This document shows positions 28,801 through 36,746 of a DNA stretch of 64,000 nt, in pieces. This DNA comes from Bradyrhizobium semiaridum (GTDB lineage: Bacteria > Pseudomonadota > Alphaproteobacteria > Rhizobiales > Xanthobacteraceae): assembly GCF_020329505.1 (NCBI RefSeq), contig NZ_JAGKJJ010000010.1, positions 155,832-219,831 on the forward strand, in the 5' to 3' direction. The position numbers were made by a program, and so were the translations under genes. The first letter of the stretch is position 1. Each line of letters starts with the position of its first letter. Under the pieces are notes generated by a model. That model was not told the origin of the DNA, did not search any database, and saw nothing but the letters and a program-made list of their open reading frames with translations.

Positions 28801-28982
28801 GGTTCACTCCATGCAGGACTGAAACGGCGGGGTCTGCGCTCGCACGCATGGCCGCGAGCATGATGCGCGACCCGACAGGTTCGCTCCCCATAGGCAATCC
28901 CGTGATCGGGCGCCGGTTCCATGAGCACGACTTGCAAGCCGCGCTCGTTGACTGCTCGCGATGCGGCGCGAAGGCCCGAATT

Positions 28983-29007
28983 GGAACATCGCTGACCCTC
29001 GGTGGTT
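28983..29007 (+). promoter_or_regulatory. Possible EcfG-type (general stress) promoter
   Basis: GGAAC (28983-28987), 16 bases, GGTT (29004-29007), about 40 bases before the DUF1236 gene. The alphaproteobacterial EcfG form is GGAAC-N16/17-cGTT; one base differs in the second element. Confidence 0.35.
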
Positions 29008-29047
29008 TCTGGAAAGTACCGCATGGAGCGGTGAGGAGGAAAGGTCG

Positions 29048-29389
29048 ATGAAGAAGTATCTGCTGATTTCCGTCGCCGCGCTGGTGGCGTCGACGGGGGC
29101 GTTCGCGCAAACCACGGTCACCACGACAGGAAGGGGTCAGGCAGCCGCGGTGCAGATCGAGCCGCAGTATCGCACGCGCATCCATAGCTACGTCACCGAA
29201 CACAGGATCCGTCCGGTCGAGACCCGCGAGAGGATCGTGGTGGGGTCGCCGGTGCCGCGCGATGTCGAGCTTGAAGCCGTGCCGGCCGAGTGGGGACCCT
29301 CGCTGACGAAGTATCGTTACGTCTATTCCGGCGAACGTGTGATGCTGGTGGATCCCGAAAGCCGCGTGGTCGTCCAGGAAATCGACTGA
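29048..29389 (+). CDS. DUF1236 family exported protein
   Basis: 113 aa. Signal peptide (KKYLLISVAALVASTGAFAQ), then the DUF1236 segment: IEPQYRTRIHSYVTEHRIRP, VVGSPVPRDVELEAVP, WGPSLTKYRYVYSGERVMLV and DPESRVVVQEID. Members are small periplasmic proteins common in Bradyrhizobium with no established role. GAGGAGGAAAGG precedes the ATG. A possible EcfG-type promoter just upstream would fit a stress-response role. Confidence 0.9.
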   Translation: MKKYLLISVAALVASTGAFAQTTVTTTGRGQAAAVQIEPQYRTRIHSYVTEHRIRPVETRERIVVGSPVPRDVELEAVPAEWGPSLTKYRYVYSGERVMLVDPESRVVVQEID

Positions 29390-29469
29390 CAAATATGCGC
29401 CGGGCTGCCGGGGGACGCCCGTCGAGGCTGCCGTTCGAGCAGCCTCTCCGGGCCCGTCGGTGAGTATCT

Positions 29470-29700
29470 GGTGTAGCCCTGACTCGTGCACCACCACATG
29501 GCTTCACCCGAGGTGGCGCCATGCTCGATGACGTATTCCGGCAAGCATCGTAGTTGGCGGCATAGCGTTTGCCGCACGGCACCAGTGAAATGCCGGGATT
29601 ACTGAACGAGCATTTGAGGTCTGCACTGGCCGTCGACGTCGACAGGATAGTGACGGCCAGCCCGACTGTATGCGATCCCGGGCATGATCATAGCACATCT
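29470..29700 (-). pseudogene. Frameshifted small secreted protein
   Basis: On the minus strand one frame reads LAVTILSTSTASADLKCSFS then NPGISLVPCGKRYAANYDAC, like a signal peptide and Cys-containing mature part. A second frame then continues EYVIEHGATSGEAMWWCTSQ GYTR. Together they look like one small Cys-rich secreted protein interrupted by a frameshift, and no start codon is in frame with the signal. An assembly error is possible. Confidence 0.35.
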
Positions 29701-29765
29701 GTGGGTTGCTAGGATGCCGTATTGCTCTCGCCAGACGCAATGCCGTGTATCGCGGGCGCGACGAA

Positions 29766-29795
29766 AAGAACCTCGGGCCTCGGCCCGAGGTTCTT
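29766..29795 (-). terminator. Terminator after the beta-helix gene
   Basis: AAGAACCTCGGGCC pairs with GGCCCGAGGTTCTT (29782-29795), with a very small loop. The minus strand continues TTTCG. Located 25 bases after the stop of the beta-helix gene. Confidence 0.8.
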
Positions 29796-29819
29796 GAACT
29801 GCACCAAATCTTCTGCCGG

Positions 29820-30731
29820 CTACTGCTGGCCGAGATCCGAAGTTGCGCCGCCGGCGGGTGTAATCGGTCCCGACGTCGGCGTGTTGGTGCGGTTGTTGCC
29901 GAAGGAGATCACGGTGCCGCCCGCGTTGTTGATCGAGGTCGTGCTGTGCGCGATGTCGTTGTTGGACAGCCTGGCCACGCCCGAACTGTTCAGCACCCCC
30001 GTCGCATTGTTGGAGATCGAATTGTTGTTGGCGACGTAGTTTCCGCCTTCGTTGCTGATTCCCGCCGTCGTGTTGTTTGAGAGATCCGAATTTCTGATCG
30101 TGGCCTGGACGTTGGGACCGAGCGCAACGCCGAATCCATTGTTCAGCGAGTGGAAGTTGTTGATGAGGACCTTGACAGTGCCGGCCGTCGGCGCGACGCC
30201 GAGGCCGGCGCCGGTATTGTTGCGGGCGACCGTATCGAGGATGCTGAGGGTGCCGCTCGCGGAGCGCACATCGCGGATCGCCTGCTGGGAGAAGCCGAAG
30301 ATCTTCAGGTTTTCGATCCAGACGGAGTTGGCGGCGACAATATTGATACCGCGGACGCCAGGCGTGGTACCGGCGCCGTTGACGCTGATGTTGCGCAGCA
30401 CCACGTTGATCCCGGCGCCGTTGATCGTCACGCCGGTGCTCCCGGACGCGAGGATGGACCCGAAGGTGCCCTCGCAATCGATGGTGATCGACTTGATGAT
30501 GGTGACAAGACCATAGCCAGCCGGATCGAGGCAGTTAATCTCTCCGCCGGCCGCCGTCTTGGAAATGGCGCCGGCAAAGGTCTTGCAGGGCGCCGTACGG
30601 CTGCAGGGATTGACGTCGTCGCCGACGCCGGAAACCCATGTCCGGGTTGCCTGGGCATGGGCCGGAGCCGATGCGAGGAAGGGTGTCAGAACGGCCAGAA
30701 CAATCGCTAAAGAAAAATTGCTGCGAAACAT
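29820..30731 (-). CDS. Exported right-handed beta-helix protein
   Basis: 303 aa. Signal peptide (SLAIVLAVLTPFLASAPAHA, cut before QATRTWVSG). A DUF1565-like start follows (VSGVGDDVNPCSRTAPCKTF). Then regular beta-helix coils with Asn ladders: SITIDCEGTFG, VRGINIVAANSVWIENLKIF, IRNSDLSNNTTAGISNEGGN, YVANNNSISNNATGVLN. Such folds occur in pectate-lyase-like carbohydrate-active or surface proteins. No catalytic triad is obvious, so no enzymatic role is claimed. Monocistronic with its own terminator. Confidence 0.88.
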   Translation of the reverse strand: MFRSNFSLAIVLAVLTPFLASAPAHAQATRTWVSGVGDDVNPCSRTAPCKTFAGAISKTAAGGEINCLDPAGYGLVTIIKSITIDCEGTFGSILASGSTGVTINGAGINVVLRNISVNGAGTTPGVRGINIVAANSVWIENLKIFGFSQQAIRDVRSASGTLSILDTVARNNTGAGLGVAPTAGTVKVLINNFHSLNNGFGVALGPNVQATIRNSDLSNNTTAGISNEGGNYVANNNSISNNATGVLNSSGVARLSNNDIAHSTTSINNAGGTVISFGNNRTNTPTSGPITPAGGATSDLGQQ

Positions 30732-30909
30732 AAGTCCATCTCCTGTTTATGCTCTCGATCTCCCAATGTTGAGCGCCCGCCGCCAGTCAGCCATGTTCGC
30801 GAACGCAAGACAAACGGCATTTGCCGCCGGCGGGCGCCTGCGACAATTCGGCTCAAGCAAGGGCGACGGCAATATGCGTGGCGTCTTCGCGCCCGCAATC
30901 CTGCGGCGA

Positions 30910-31620
30910 TCAGCTGCTGCTGGTCGACGGACGCACCACGCGCTTGATCTTGTCGGTGGTGTAGGTCTGGCCGCCGATCGAGAGCAGCGGCGGGGAGGCG
31001 GTGAGGTCGACGGAATCGACCACGCCCTGAACCTCGGTCGAGATCGCGATGTCGTTGCCCTTGGAGTCCTTGCCGGTGGCGGTCAGCGTGTAGCTGCCGG
31101 GCGGCCATTGCGTGCCGTCATTGCCCTTGCCGTCCCACACGAAGCTGGAATTGCCCTGCTTCAGGCTGAAATTTCCGGAATAGGCGACCGTACCGTTGGC
31201 GCTGGTGATGTTGATCGTGGCACTGGTGTCCTGCGGTGCATTCAGATTCCAGGTCGCGGATTTGTCGAACTGCGCCTTGCTGCCGTCGACCGCGACGGTG
31301 TTGCCGACATAGACCAGCGCCTGGGTCGACTGTGCGCTCTTCTCGATCTCGATCAGCGACTTCAGCTGCTCGTTCGACTTCAGCTGCTGCTCGACGCCGG
31401 CGAATTGCACGAGCTGCTGGGTGAACTGGTTGGTGTCGAGCGGGTCCAGCGGGTTCTGGTTCTGCAGCTGCGTCGTCAGCAGCGTCAGAAAGGTCTGGAA
31501 ATTGTCGGCAATGCCCTGCGTCGAGGTCGACGAGGTGTTGTTGCTCCCGGTGCTCGAACCGCTGCTGTTGGTGCCGGGGGCAGAGACGACCGGCGTCGGC
31601 ATGGTTGCATCGACTGACAT
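30910..31620 (-). CDS. flgD: Flagellar hook capping protein FlgD
   Basis: 236 aa. Scaffold needed for hook assembly. The N-terminal FlgD signature is NFQTFLTLLTTQLQNQNPLD, then DTNQFTQQLVQFAGVEQQLK. The C-terminal part has the FLG-type fold (FVWDGKGNDGTQWPPGSYTL). The N-terminal 30 residues are Ser/Thr/Gly rich. It lies 10 bases downstream of fliK, so is likely in the same operon, with sizes matching a hook-length control pair. Confidence 0.96.
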   Translation of the reverse strand: MSVDATMPTPVVSAPGTNSSGSSTGSNNTSSTSTQGIADNFQTFLTLLTTQLQNQNPLDPLDTNQFTQQLVQFAGVEQQLKSNEQLKSLIEIEKSAQSTQALVYVGNTVAVDGSKAQFDKSATWNLNAPQDTSATINITSANGTVAYSGNFSLKQGNSSFVWDGKGNDGTQWPPGSYTLTATGKDSKGNDIAISTEVQGVVDSVDLTASPPLLSIGGQTYTTDKIKRVVRPSTSSS

Positions 31621-31630
31621 CGCTGGCTCC

Positions 31631-33250
31631 TTACACTCTGATATCGACGCCGCCGAGGACGCCGGATGCGCGGCCGTAGGAGCGGCCCGCCGCGGCGGCG
31701 GGGACGCTGTCTTCCTCGCTGACGATCAAATGGTGTGCGCTTGGATTCTGCTGGCCGCTGTTGTTCTGGCCCGACTGCGACTGGTCGCGCAGGCTGAATT
31801 GCAGTCCGCTGTTGCCGGTCGACAGGCCGGCATTGTCGAGCGCGCGTTGCAGCTGGTTGGCGTCCTGACGCAGCATCGACAGCGTCTCGGGACGCTCGAC
31901 GGTGAGATGGGAGGTCACCTGGCCGTTGCGGTCGACGTCGATGCGGACGTCGATGCGGCCGAGCTCGGCCGGATCGAGCCGGATCTCGAAGCGGCTCTTG
32001 CCGCTGTTGGCAGAGGCTGCGATCTGCATCGCAAGCCCGCTCAGCGGCACGGCGGCGGTTTGCGCGGCGGTGGTGACGGTCAATTGCGACGCCGCGGCCG
32101 GCGTCGTTTGCGCGGTCGGCAGCTGCGGCTGGAAGTTGTTCGCGGCCTGCGCGGCGGCATCGGGCGTGTTGAGCGCAGTCTGCGCGGACGGGTGGCTGCT
32201 CGCGGACGGCACCGGCGCTGCGGCGGCGTTGCCGCCGGCATCAGGCTTGATGGCATCGGCGGCACCGTCAGCGGCCTTCGCCTTGCCGGCAACGGCGGCC
32301 GGCTGTGCGGCTGCGGGAACGATCGTCGTTGGCGCCGGCGCGGCGGTGTTGCCGGATCGTGTTGTGCTGTCCGGATCGGCTGTGGTGACGGCACCGTCCT
32401 TGGCTACGGCTGGTGCGGCTTGCGTGGTCGCCTTGGCGGGACGAATCCCGGTGGTGACGGCCGCCGCGAGCGTTGCATTGGAACTTGCGGTCGCCGTGCC
32501 CTGAGCTGTTGCCTGCTCTTTGGTCTCTCCGGTTTCCGCGGACGCTGCCGGATCGGCGCCGACCACGACTTGCGCTCCGGTCTTGACGCCGGCGGCATTG
32601 GCGATGCCGGTGGCGTTCGCGGTGGCGGCCGTCGCGGTTGCGGTGTCAGTGCCTGCAGGAGCTGCAGTGCCGGTGATCGCCGTGCTCGCGGCAATCGCTG
32701 CGGCCGCGATCGCCAGTGGCGCAGTGGGCTTGTCGGACGAAGCGGCGGTTGTCGCCGGGTCGGTCGGCGCAGTGGCAACGGGAAGCGGTACGGCCGTCGC
32801 AGCTGCCGTCACATTGGACGTGGCTGGATTGGCCGGATCCTGCGCCGCGTCGGTTGGCGCCGCCGCAGACTTGCTATCCGTGGATTGGGCATCGCCGGCC
32901 GATTTCGGATCGTCCGGCTTCGCTTTGGACCTGCTCTTGCGCGGCCCGTCGCTGTCGCCATCGACCTTGCCGTCATCTCGTGGGCCGGCGGAGTCCCGCG
33001 CTGTCCGGCCGGAGGTCGTCGTGTCGTCTCGCGAGCGCGCGTCGGCCGCCGACGCGGAATCGTCGGATCGGCGCGAGGGCGCCGGCGGCGTGTCGTACGG
33101 GCGATTGTCGGTCTTGGCCGGCGTATTGTTGTCGATTAGCGACGCAAAGCTGTCGTTCCCCGCCGCCGCACCGGGTTCCGGCCGGCTCGAACGCGAGGGA
33201 GCGCCCTGAAAAGACAAACCTGCCGATGCTTCCGACGTAACGCTGACCAC
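31631..33250 (-). CDS. fliK: Flagellar hook-length control protein FliK
   Basis: About 539 aa. The first two thirds are a low-complexity Ala/Thr/Asp/Lys-rich molecular-ruler region. The C-terminal Flg_hook domain is recognisable: SGKSRFEIRLDPAELGRIDV, RIDVDRNGQVTSHLTVERPE, LRQDANQLQRALDNAGLST. FliK measures hook length and switches export specificity. The start is uncertain: GTG 33250 has a GAGG ahead of it, while TTG 33280 in the same frame has none and would add 10 residues. Confidence 0.88.
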   Translation of the reverse strand: MVSVTSEASAGLSFQGAPSRSSRPEPGAAAGNDSFASLIDNNTPAKTDNRPYDTPPAPSRRSDDSASAADARSRDDTTTSGRTARDSAGPRDDGKVDGDSDGPRKSRSKAKPDDPKSAGDAQSTDSKSAAAPTDAAQDPANPATSNVTAAATAVPLPVATAPTDPATTAASSDKPTAPLAIAAAAIAASTAITGTAAPAGTDTATATAATANATGIANAAGVKTGAQVVVGADPAASAETGETKEQATAQGTATASSNATLAAAVTTGIRPAKATTQAAPAVAKDGAVTTADPDSTTRSGNTAAPAPTTIVPAAAQPAAVAGKAKAADGAADAIKPDAGGNAAAAPVPSASSHPSAQTALNTPDAAAQAANNFQPQLPTAQTTPAAASQLTVTTAAQTAAVPLSGLAMQIAASANSGKSRFEIRLDPAELGRIDVRIDVDRNGQVTSHLTVERPETLSMLRQDANQLQRALDNAGLSTGNSGLQFSLRDQSQSGQNNSGQQNPSAHHLIVSEEDSVPAAAAGRSYGRASGVLGGVDIRV

Positions 33251-33280
33251 AGCCGACCTCGCGATGAAACTTCCGGCCAA

Positions 33281-33606
33281 AGGTCAGCAAGGAGCGGGCC
33301 AATCATTGTGCGGAATAATATTAAATAATTTCAGATGCTTAGATCGATGATCCTGGCGCAAGGAAGGGTTCCCGGCGGTCTCCTTTTTGCCCGGCGGCAA
33401 GATTTGCCGTCCGCGGCGGGCAGTTGGCCGTCTCCGGCTGATTGCCTCCCCGGAATGCGGCCTATATTAAAGAGAGTCTGCAATGCGTCCCCGAACCGGC
33501 CTTTCCGGCCTTGGATGCGTTCCAGGGCTCTCTGAACAAAGGCTTTTTCACATTCCGTTGCGGAGCGCGAAAAGCTCGCCGCGACAACGACCGATGACCC
33601 CTTAAG
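33281..33606. other. Divergent promoter region between fliK and mnmA
   Basis: About 326 bases without a gene. A TATATT at about 33462 could be a -10 element for mnmA. I saw no sigma-54 type GG-N10-GC site for fliK with confidence. Confidence 0.4.
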
Positions 33607-34791
33607 ATGCTCAACACTCTGGATCTCGAAGGCCGCCCTGAGGATACGAGGATCGTCGTCGCCATGTCCGGCGGCGTCGACTCGTCGGTCACGGCTGCGT
33701 TGTTGAAGTCGCAGGGCTACGACGTGGTCGGCATCACGCTGCAGCTCTACGACCATGGCGCCGCGACGCATCGCAAGGGCGCCTGCTGCGCCGGCCGCGA
33801 CATCCACGACGCGCGCAATGTTGCCGAGCGGATCGGCATCCCGCATTACGTGCTCGACTATGAAAGCCGCTTCCGGGAATCGGTGATCGACAATTTCGCC
33901 GACAGCTACGCGCTCGGCGAGACGCCGGTGCCGTGCATCGAATGCAACCGCTCGGTCAAGTTCCGCGATCTGCTCGCGACCGCGCGCGAGCTCGGCGCTC
34001 AGGCGCTCGCCACCGGCCACTATGTCGCTTCGCGCCGGCTCGGCGACGGATCGCGCGCGCTGGTCTGCGCGGCGGATGCCGACCGTGACCAGAGCTATTT
34101 CCTGTTCGCGACGACGCGCGAGCAGCTCGGCTTCCTGCGCTTCCCGCTCGGCGACATGACCAAGCCGGAGACCCGCGAGCTGGCGCGGCGCTTCGGCCTC
34201 GAGGTCGCCGACAAGCAGGACAGCCAGGACATCTGCTTCGTGCCGACCGGCCGCTACACCGACATCATCGGACGGCTGAAGCCGAATGCGATCGCACCCG
34301 GCGACATCGTCGATCTCGACGGCAAGGTGATCGGCCAGCACCGGGGCATCGTTCATTTCACCGTCGGCCAGCGCAAGGGGCTCGGCATCGCCTCCGGCAG
34401 TCCGCTCTATGTGGTGAAGCTGGATGCGGCGACGCGCCGTGTCGTGGTCGGGCCGCGCGAGGCGCTGCGCATGGACCGCATCGCGCTGCGCGACGTCAAC
34501 TGGATCGGCGACGGCGTGTTGGATCGCGTGATCGGCGACGGCATCGAGATGCATGTCCGCGTCCGCTCGACGCGCGCGCCGCAGCCGGCGTGGCTGCGCG
34601 CCGCCGATGGCGGCTATGAGGTCGAACTCATCGCCGGCGAGGAGGGCGTTTCGCCCGGCCAGGCCTGCGTGTTCTACGATGCGCCCTCCGGGCAGGCGCG
34701 GGTGCTCGGCGGCGGATTCATCAAGAGTGCGAGCGCAAGCCGCGTGGGGCGGGCTGCGCCGTGTGATGCGCTGGAAGCCGTGCGGGGATAG
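33607..34791 (+). CDS. mnmA: tRNA-specific 2-thiouridylase MnmA
   Basis: 394 aa. Makes 2-thiouridine at the wobble position of Lys, Glu and Gln tRNAs. P-loop [20 protein letters not shown]. Catalytic cysteines are in [12 protein letters not shown] and [29 protein letters not shown] marks the C-terminal domain. The N-terminal [15 protein letters not shown] is common in rhizobial forms. Followed 17 bases later by the methyltransferase gene, so possibly co-transcribed. Confidence 0.97.
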   Translation: MLNTLDLEGRPEDTRIVVAMSGGVDSSVTAALLKSQGYDVVGITLQLYDHGAATHRKGACCAGRDIHDARNVAERIGIPHYVLDYESRFRESVIDNFADSYALGETPVPCIECNRSVKFRDLLATARELGAQALATGHYVASRRLGDGSRALVCAADADRDQSYFLFATTREQLGFLRFPLGDMTKPETRELARRFGLEVADKQDSQDICFVPTGRYTDIIGRLKPNAIAPGDIVDLDGKVIGQHRGIVHFTVGQRKGLGIASGSPLYVVKLDAATRRVVVGPREALRMDRIALRDVNWIGDGVLDRVIGDGIEMHVRVRSTRAPQPAWLRAADGGYEVELIAGEEGVSPGQACVFYDAPSGQARVLGGGFIKSASASRVGRAAPCDALEAVRG

Positions 34792-34808
34792 AGGCATCGG
34801 GGCAGGGG

Positions 34809-35447
34809 ATGGCTGGGGACATCGACCGCGAGGGGGTCGAAAAGGCATATGGCCGCTGGGCGCCGATCTACGATCTGGTGTTCGGCAAGGTGTTCGATCA
34901 GGGCCGGCAGTCGACCATCGCGGAGGCCGACCGGATCGGCGGGCGCGTGCTCGATGTCGGCGTCGGTACCGGGCTGTCGCTGTCGGAATATGCGCGCACG
35001 ACGAAACTCTGCGGCGTCGATATATCCGAGCCGATGCTGCGGCGGGCCCAGCAGCGCGTGCGGGCGCTCGGTCTTTCCAATGTCGAGACGCTGGCGGTGA
35101 TGGACGCCAAGAACCTCGCCTTTCCGGACGCGTTCTTTGATGCCGTGGTCGCGCAATATGTGATCACCGCGGTGCCCGATCCCGAGGCCACGCTCGACGA
35201 TTTTGTTCGCGTGCTGAAGCCCGGCGGCGAGCTGATCCTGGTCAATCACATCGGTGCCGAAAGCGGTCCGCGGCGCATCTTCGAACTCGCCTTCGCGCCG
35301 CTGGCGCGGCGGCTCGGCTGGCGGCCGGAATTTCCGTGGGCACGGCTGACCGATTGGGCCGCGAAGCATGGCGGCGTCAGCCTTGCAGAACGGCGGCCGA
35401 TGCCGCCGATGGGGCATTTCTCGCTGATCCGCTTCCGCAAATCGTGA
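34809..35447 (+). CDS. pmtA: Class I SAM-dependent methyltransferase, PmtA-like
   Basis: 212 aa. SAM-binding motif I VLDVGVGTGLSL, motif II VVAQYVITAVPDPEATL and motif III VLKPGGELILVNHIGAE. The N-terminal VEKAYGRWAPIYDLVFGKVF is like rhizobial phosphatidylethanolamine N-methyltransferases, which convert PE to phosphatidylcholine and matter for symbiosis. The PmtA assignment is from motif style; a ubiquinone-type methyltransferase is the alternative. Confidence 0.85.
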   Translation: MAGDIDREGVEKAYGRWAPIYDLVFGKVFDQGRQSTIAEADRIGGRVLDVGVGTGLSLSEYARTTKLCGVDISEPMLRRAQQRVRALGLSNVETLAVMDAKNLAFPDAFFDAVVAQYVITAVPDPEATLDDFVRVLKPGGELILVNHIGAESGPRRIFELAFAPLARRLGWRPEFPWARLTDWAAKHGGVSLAERRPMPPMGHFSLIRFRKS

Positions 35448-35500
35448 GCTTGCGACGATTCTGACCGGGAACATCGGCGAGCCGTCGCGGTTTTCTCCTC

Positions 35501-35875
35501 ATGAGGACAAACCGAACACTCGCTTTATCCTGCGCGCTGATGCTGGCGCCGGTTGCAGCGTTCGCCCAGGCGCCGCCGACGCCCGCGACTCCGCCGGCCC
35601 AGACCGCGCCGCCATCGCCGATGCATGCCGCCGCCAACGATTGTGTGCCGATGCAGCAGCAGCCGGCGCATCCGGATGCCAAGCCGCCGGAGGGAACCAC
35701 CACCGGCCAGAGCTCGCAGCCGCTGGGCGACAAGCTCGCCAAATCGGACGGCGTGCTGTGCCCGCCGACCGGCGTCGATCCCGAGATGCGGGCGCCGACC
35801 CCGGAAGGCGGCACCACCCCGGTGATCCCGCCGCCCGGCAGCCCCGGCGGCGACCAGTCGGTCCGGCCGAAATAG
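35501..35875 (+). CDS. Secreted proline-rich small protein
   Basis: 124 aa. Signal peptide (TNRTLALSCALMLAPVAAFA then QAPP) and a Pro/Gln/Ala/Gly-rich mature chain. Two cysteines (NDCVPM, VLCPPTG) may form a disulfide. No recognisable domain. It stands alone between pmtA and the tRNA gene. Confidence 0.7.
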   Translation: MRTNRTLALSCALMLAPVAAFAQAPPTPATPPAQTAPPSPMHAAANDCVPMQQQPAHPDAKPPEGTTTGQSSQPLGDKLAKSDGVLCPPTGVDPEMRAPTPEGGTTPVIPPPGSPGGDQSVRPK

Positions 35876-35988
35876 CACCGCTGTCCAATACGTTGCGGGC
35901 GGGGCCGGGTTTGCTTGACAGGCCCGGCGCCCGCTCTTTATATGCCGCGCATTCGCGCCCGCGGCATCGCCGCCGGCCGCGACGCCGT

Positions 35989-36065
35989 GGCGGGGTAGCT
36001 CAGCTGGTTAGAGCACGGGAATCATAATCCTGGGGTCGGGGGTTCGAGTCCCTCCCCCGCTACCA
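35989..36065 (+). tRNA. tRNA-Met (CAT anticodon, elongator type)
   Basis: 77 bases forming a full cloverleaf. The acceptor stem GGCGGGG pairs with CCCCGCT. The anticodon loop is ATCATAA, T-arm GGGGG-TTCGAGT-CCCTC, discriminator A and encoded CCA. The CAT anticodon could also be tRNA-Ile2, but the acceptor and overall sequence look like the elongator Met tRNA. It sits at the left edge of the accessory region. Confidence 0.95.
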
Positions 36066-36275
36066 CCTTTCCCCACACTCCTTTGACCTGGTTTGGATAG
36101 GCCTTTTCCCCGAGCAGGGCATTTAGCCGGCCTGCTATCTCCACGGCTACTCCAGCTGGGCGTCCTGGATCACGGAACACAGTGACGGTCTCACCAGGTC
36201 CCTGATGGCTTCTGCGCCCTCTCCGTCGCCCGCACTGACAGCTTTACCCAGTGCTCCTTCAAGCCGACCGACCAG
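36066..36275. other. Sequence between tRNA-Met and hydrolase fragment
   Basis: No gene is seen. No integrase, and no second copy of the tRNA 3' end inside the window was noticed. Confidence 0.4.
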
Positions 36276-36746
36276 AAGCCCGGCGGCTCGACCCGGATGC
36301 TGTTCTCGCATGCCCAGAACACGCTGGTTGGGAATGCATTCGCCTTCGCGGAGATGCTCATGACGCAGCCGATGATGGTCGTGGTCGGCAAGAAGGTGGG
36401 AGCGCTCGGCGCCTATCGCGACGGCATGGAAATCTACTGGCGTTCGGCTGCCTCGAAGGACCGGCAATTGGTCGAGTTGGATGGATGGTCCCACTACGAT
36501 CTCTATGACAAGCCGGAGCCGGTCGCGCAGGCGCTCGCCAAGCTCATTCCATCTCTCAGGCAGCATCTCGGCACTAGCGCAACGCGGCCGAACAAGCCCG
36601 ATCCCAAAGCGGCGTCGACCCTCGCTGAGAGATGCTCAGGGCAAATCTCGCTGAGCGCTGCCAAGCGTGGTTCATGCCCTGCGCCGAGCCGACCATCGGC
36701 AAACGGTGTGAGCCGGTTTGTCGAATCTATTCAGAGTTCAACGTGA
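36276..36746 (+). pseudogene. Truncated alpha/beta hydrolase, C-terminal fragment
   Basis: MLFSHAQNTLVGNAFAFAEM, LMTQPMMVVVGKKVGALGAY, then DGWSHYDLYDKPEPVAQALA resemble the last third of dienelactone-hydrolase-like proteins, including the late His in GWSHYDLYD. The nucleophile region is missing and no convincing start exists. The frame after about 36570 (beyond IPSLRQHL) has no family resemblance. The truncation lies about 210 bases downstream of the tRNA. Confidence 0.55.

Noticed and set aside
36066..36275. Attachment site duplicate of the tRNA-Met 3' end
   Set aside because: No second copy of the 3' end was noticed by eye anywhere in the window.
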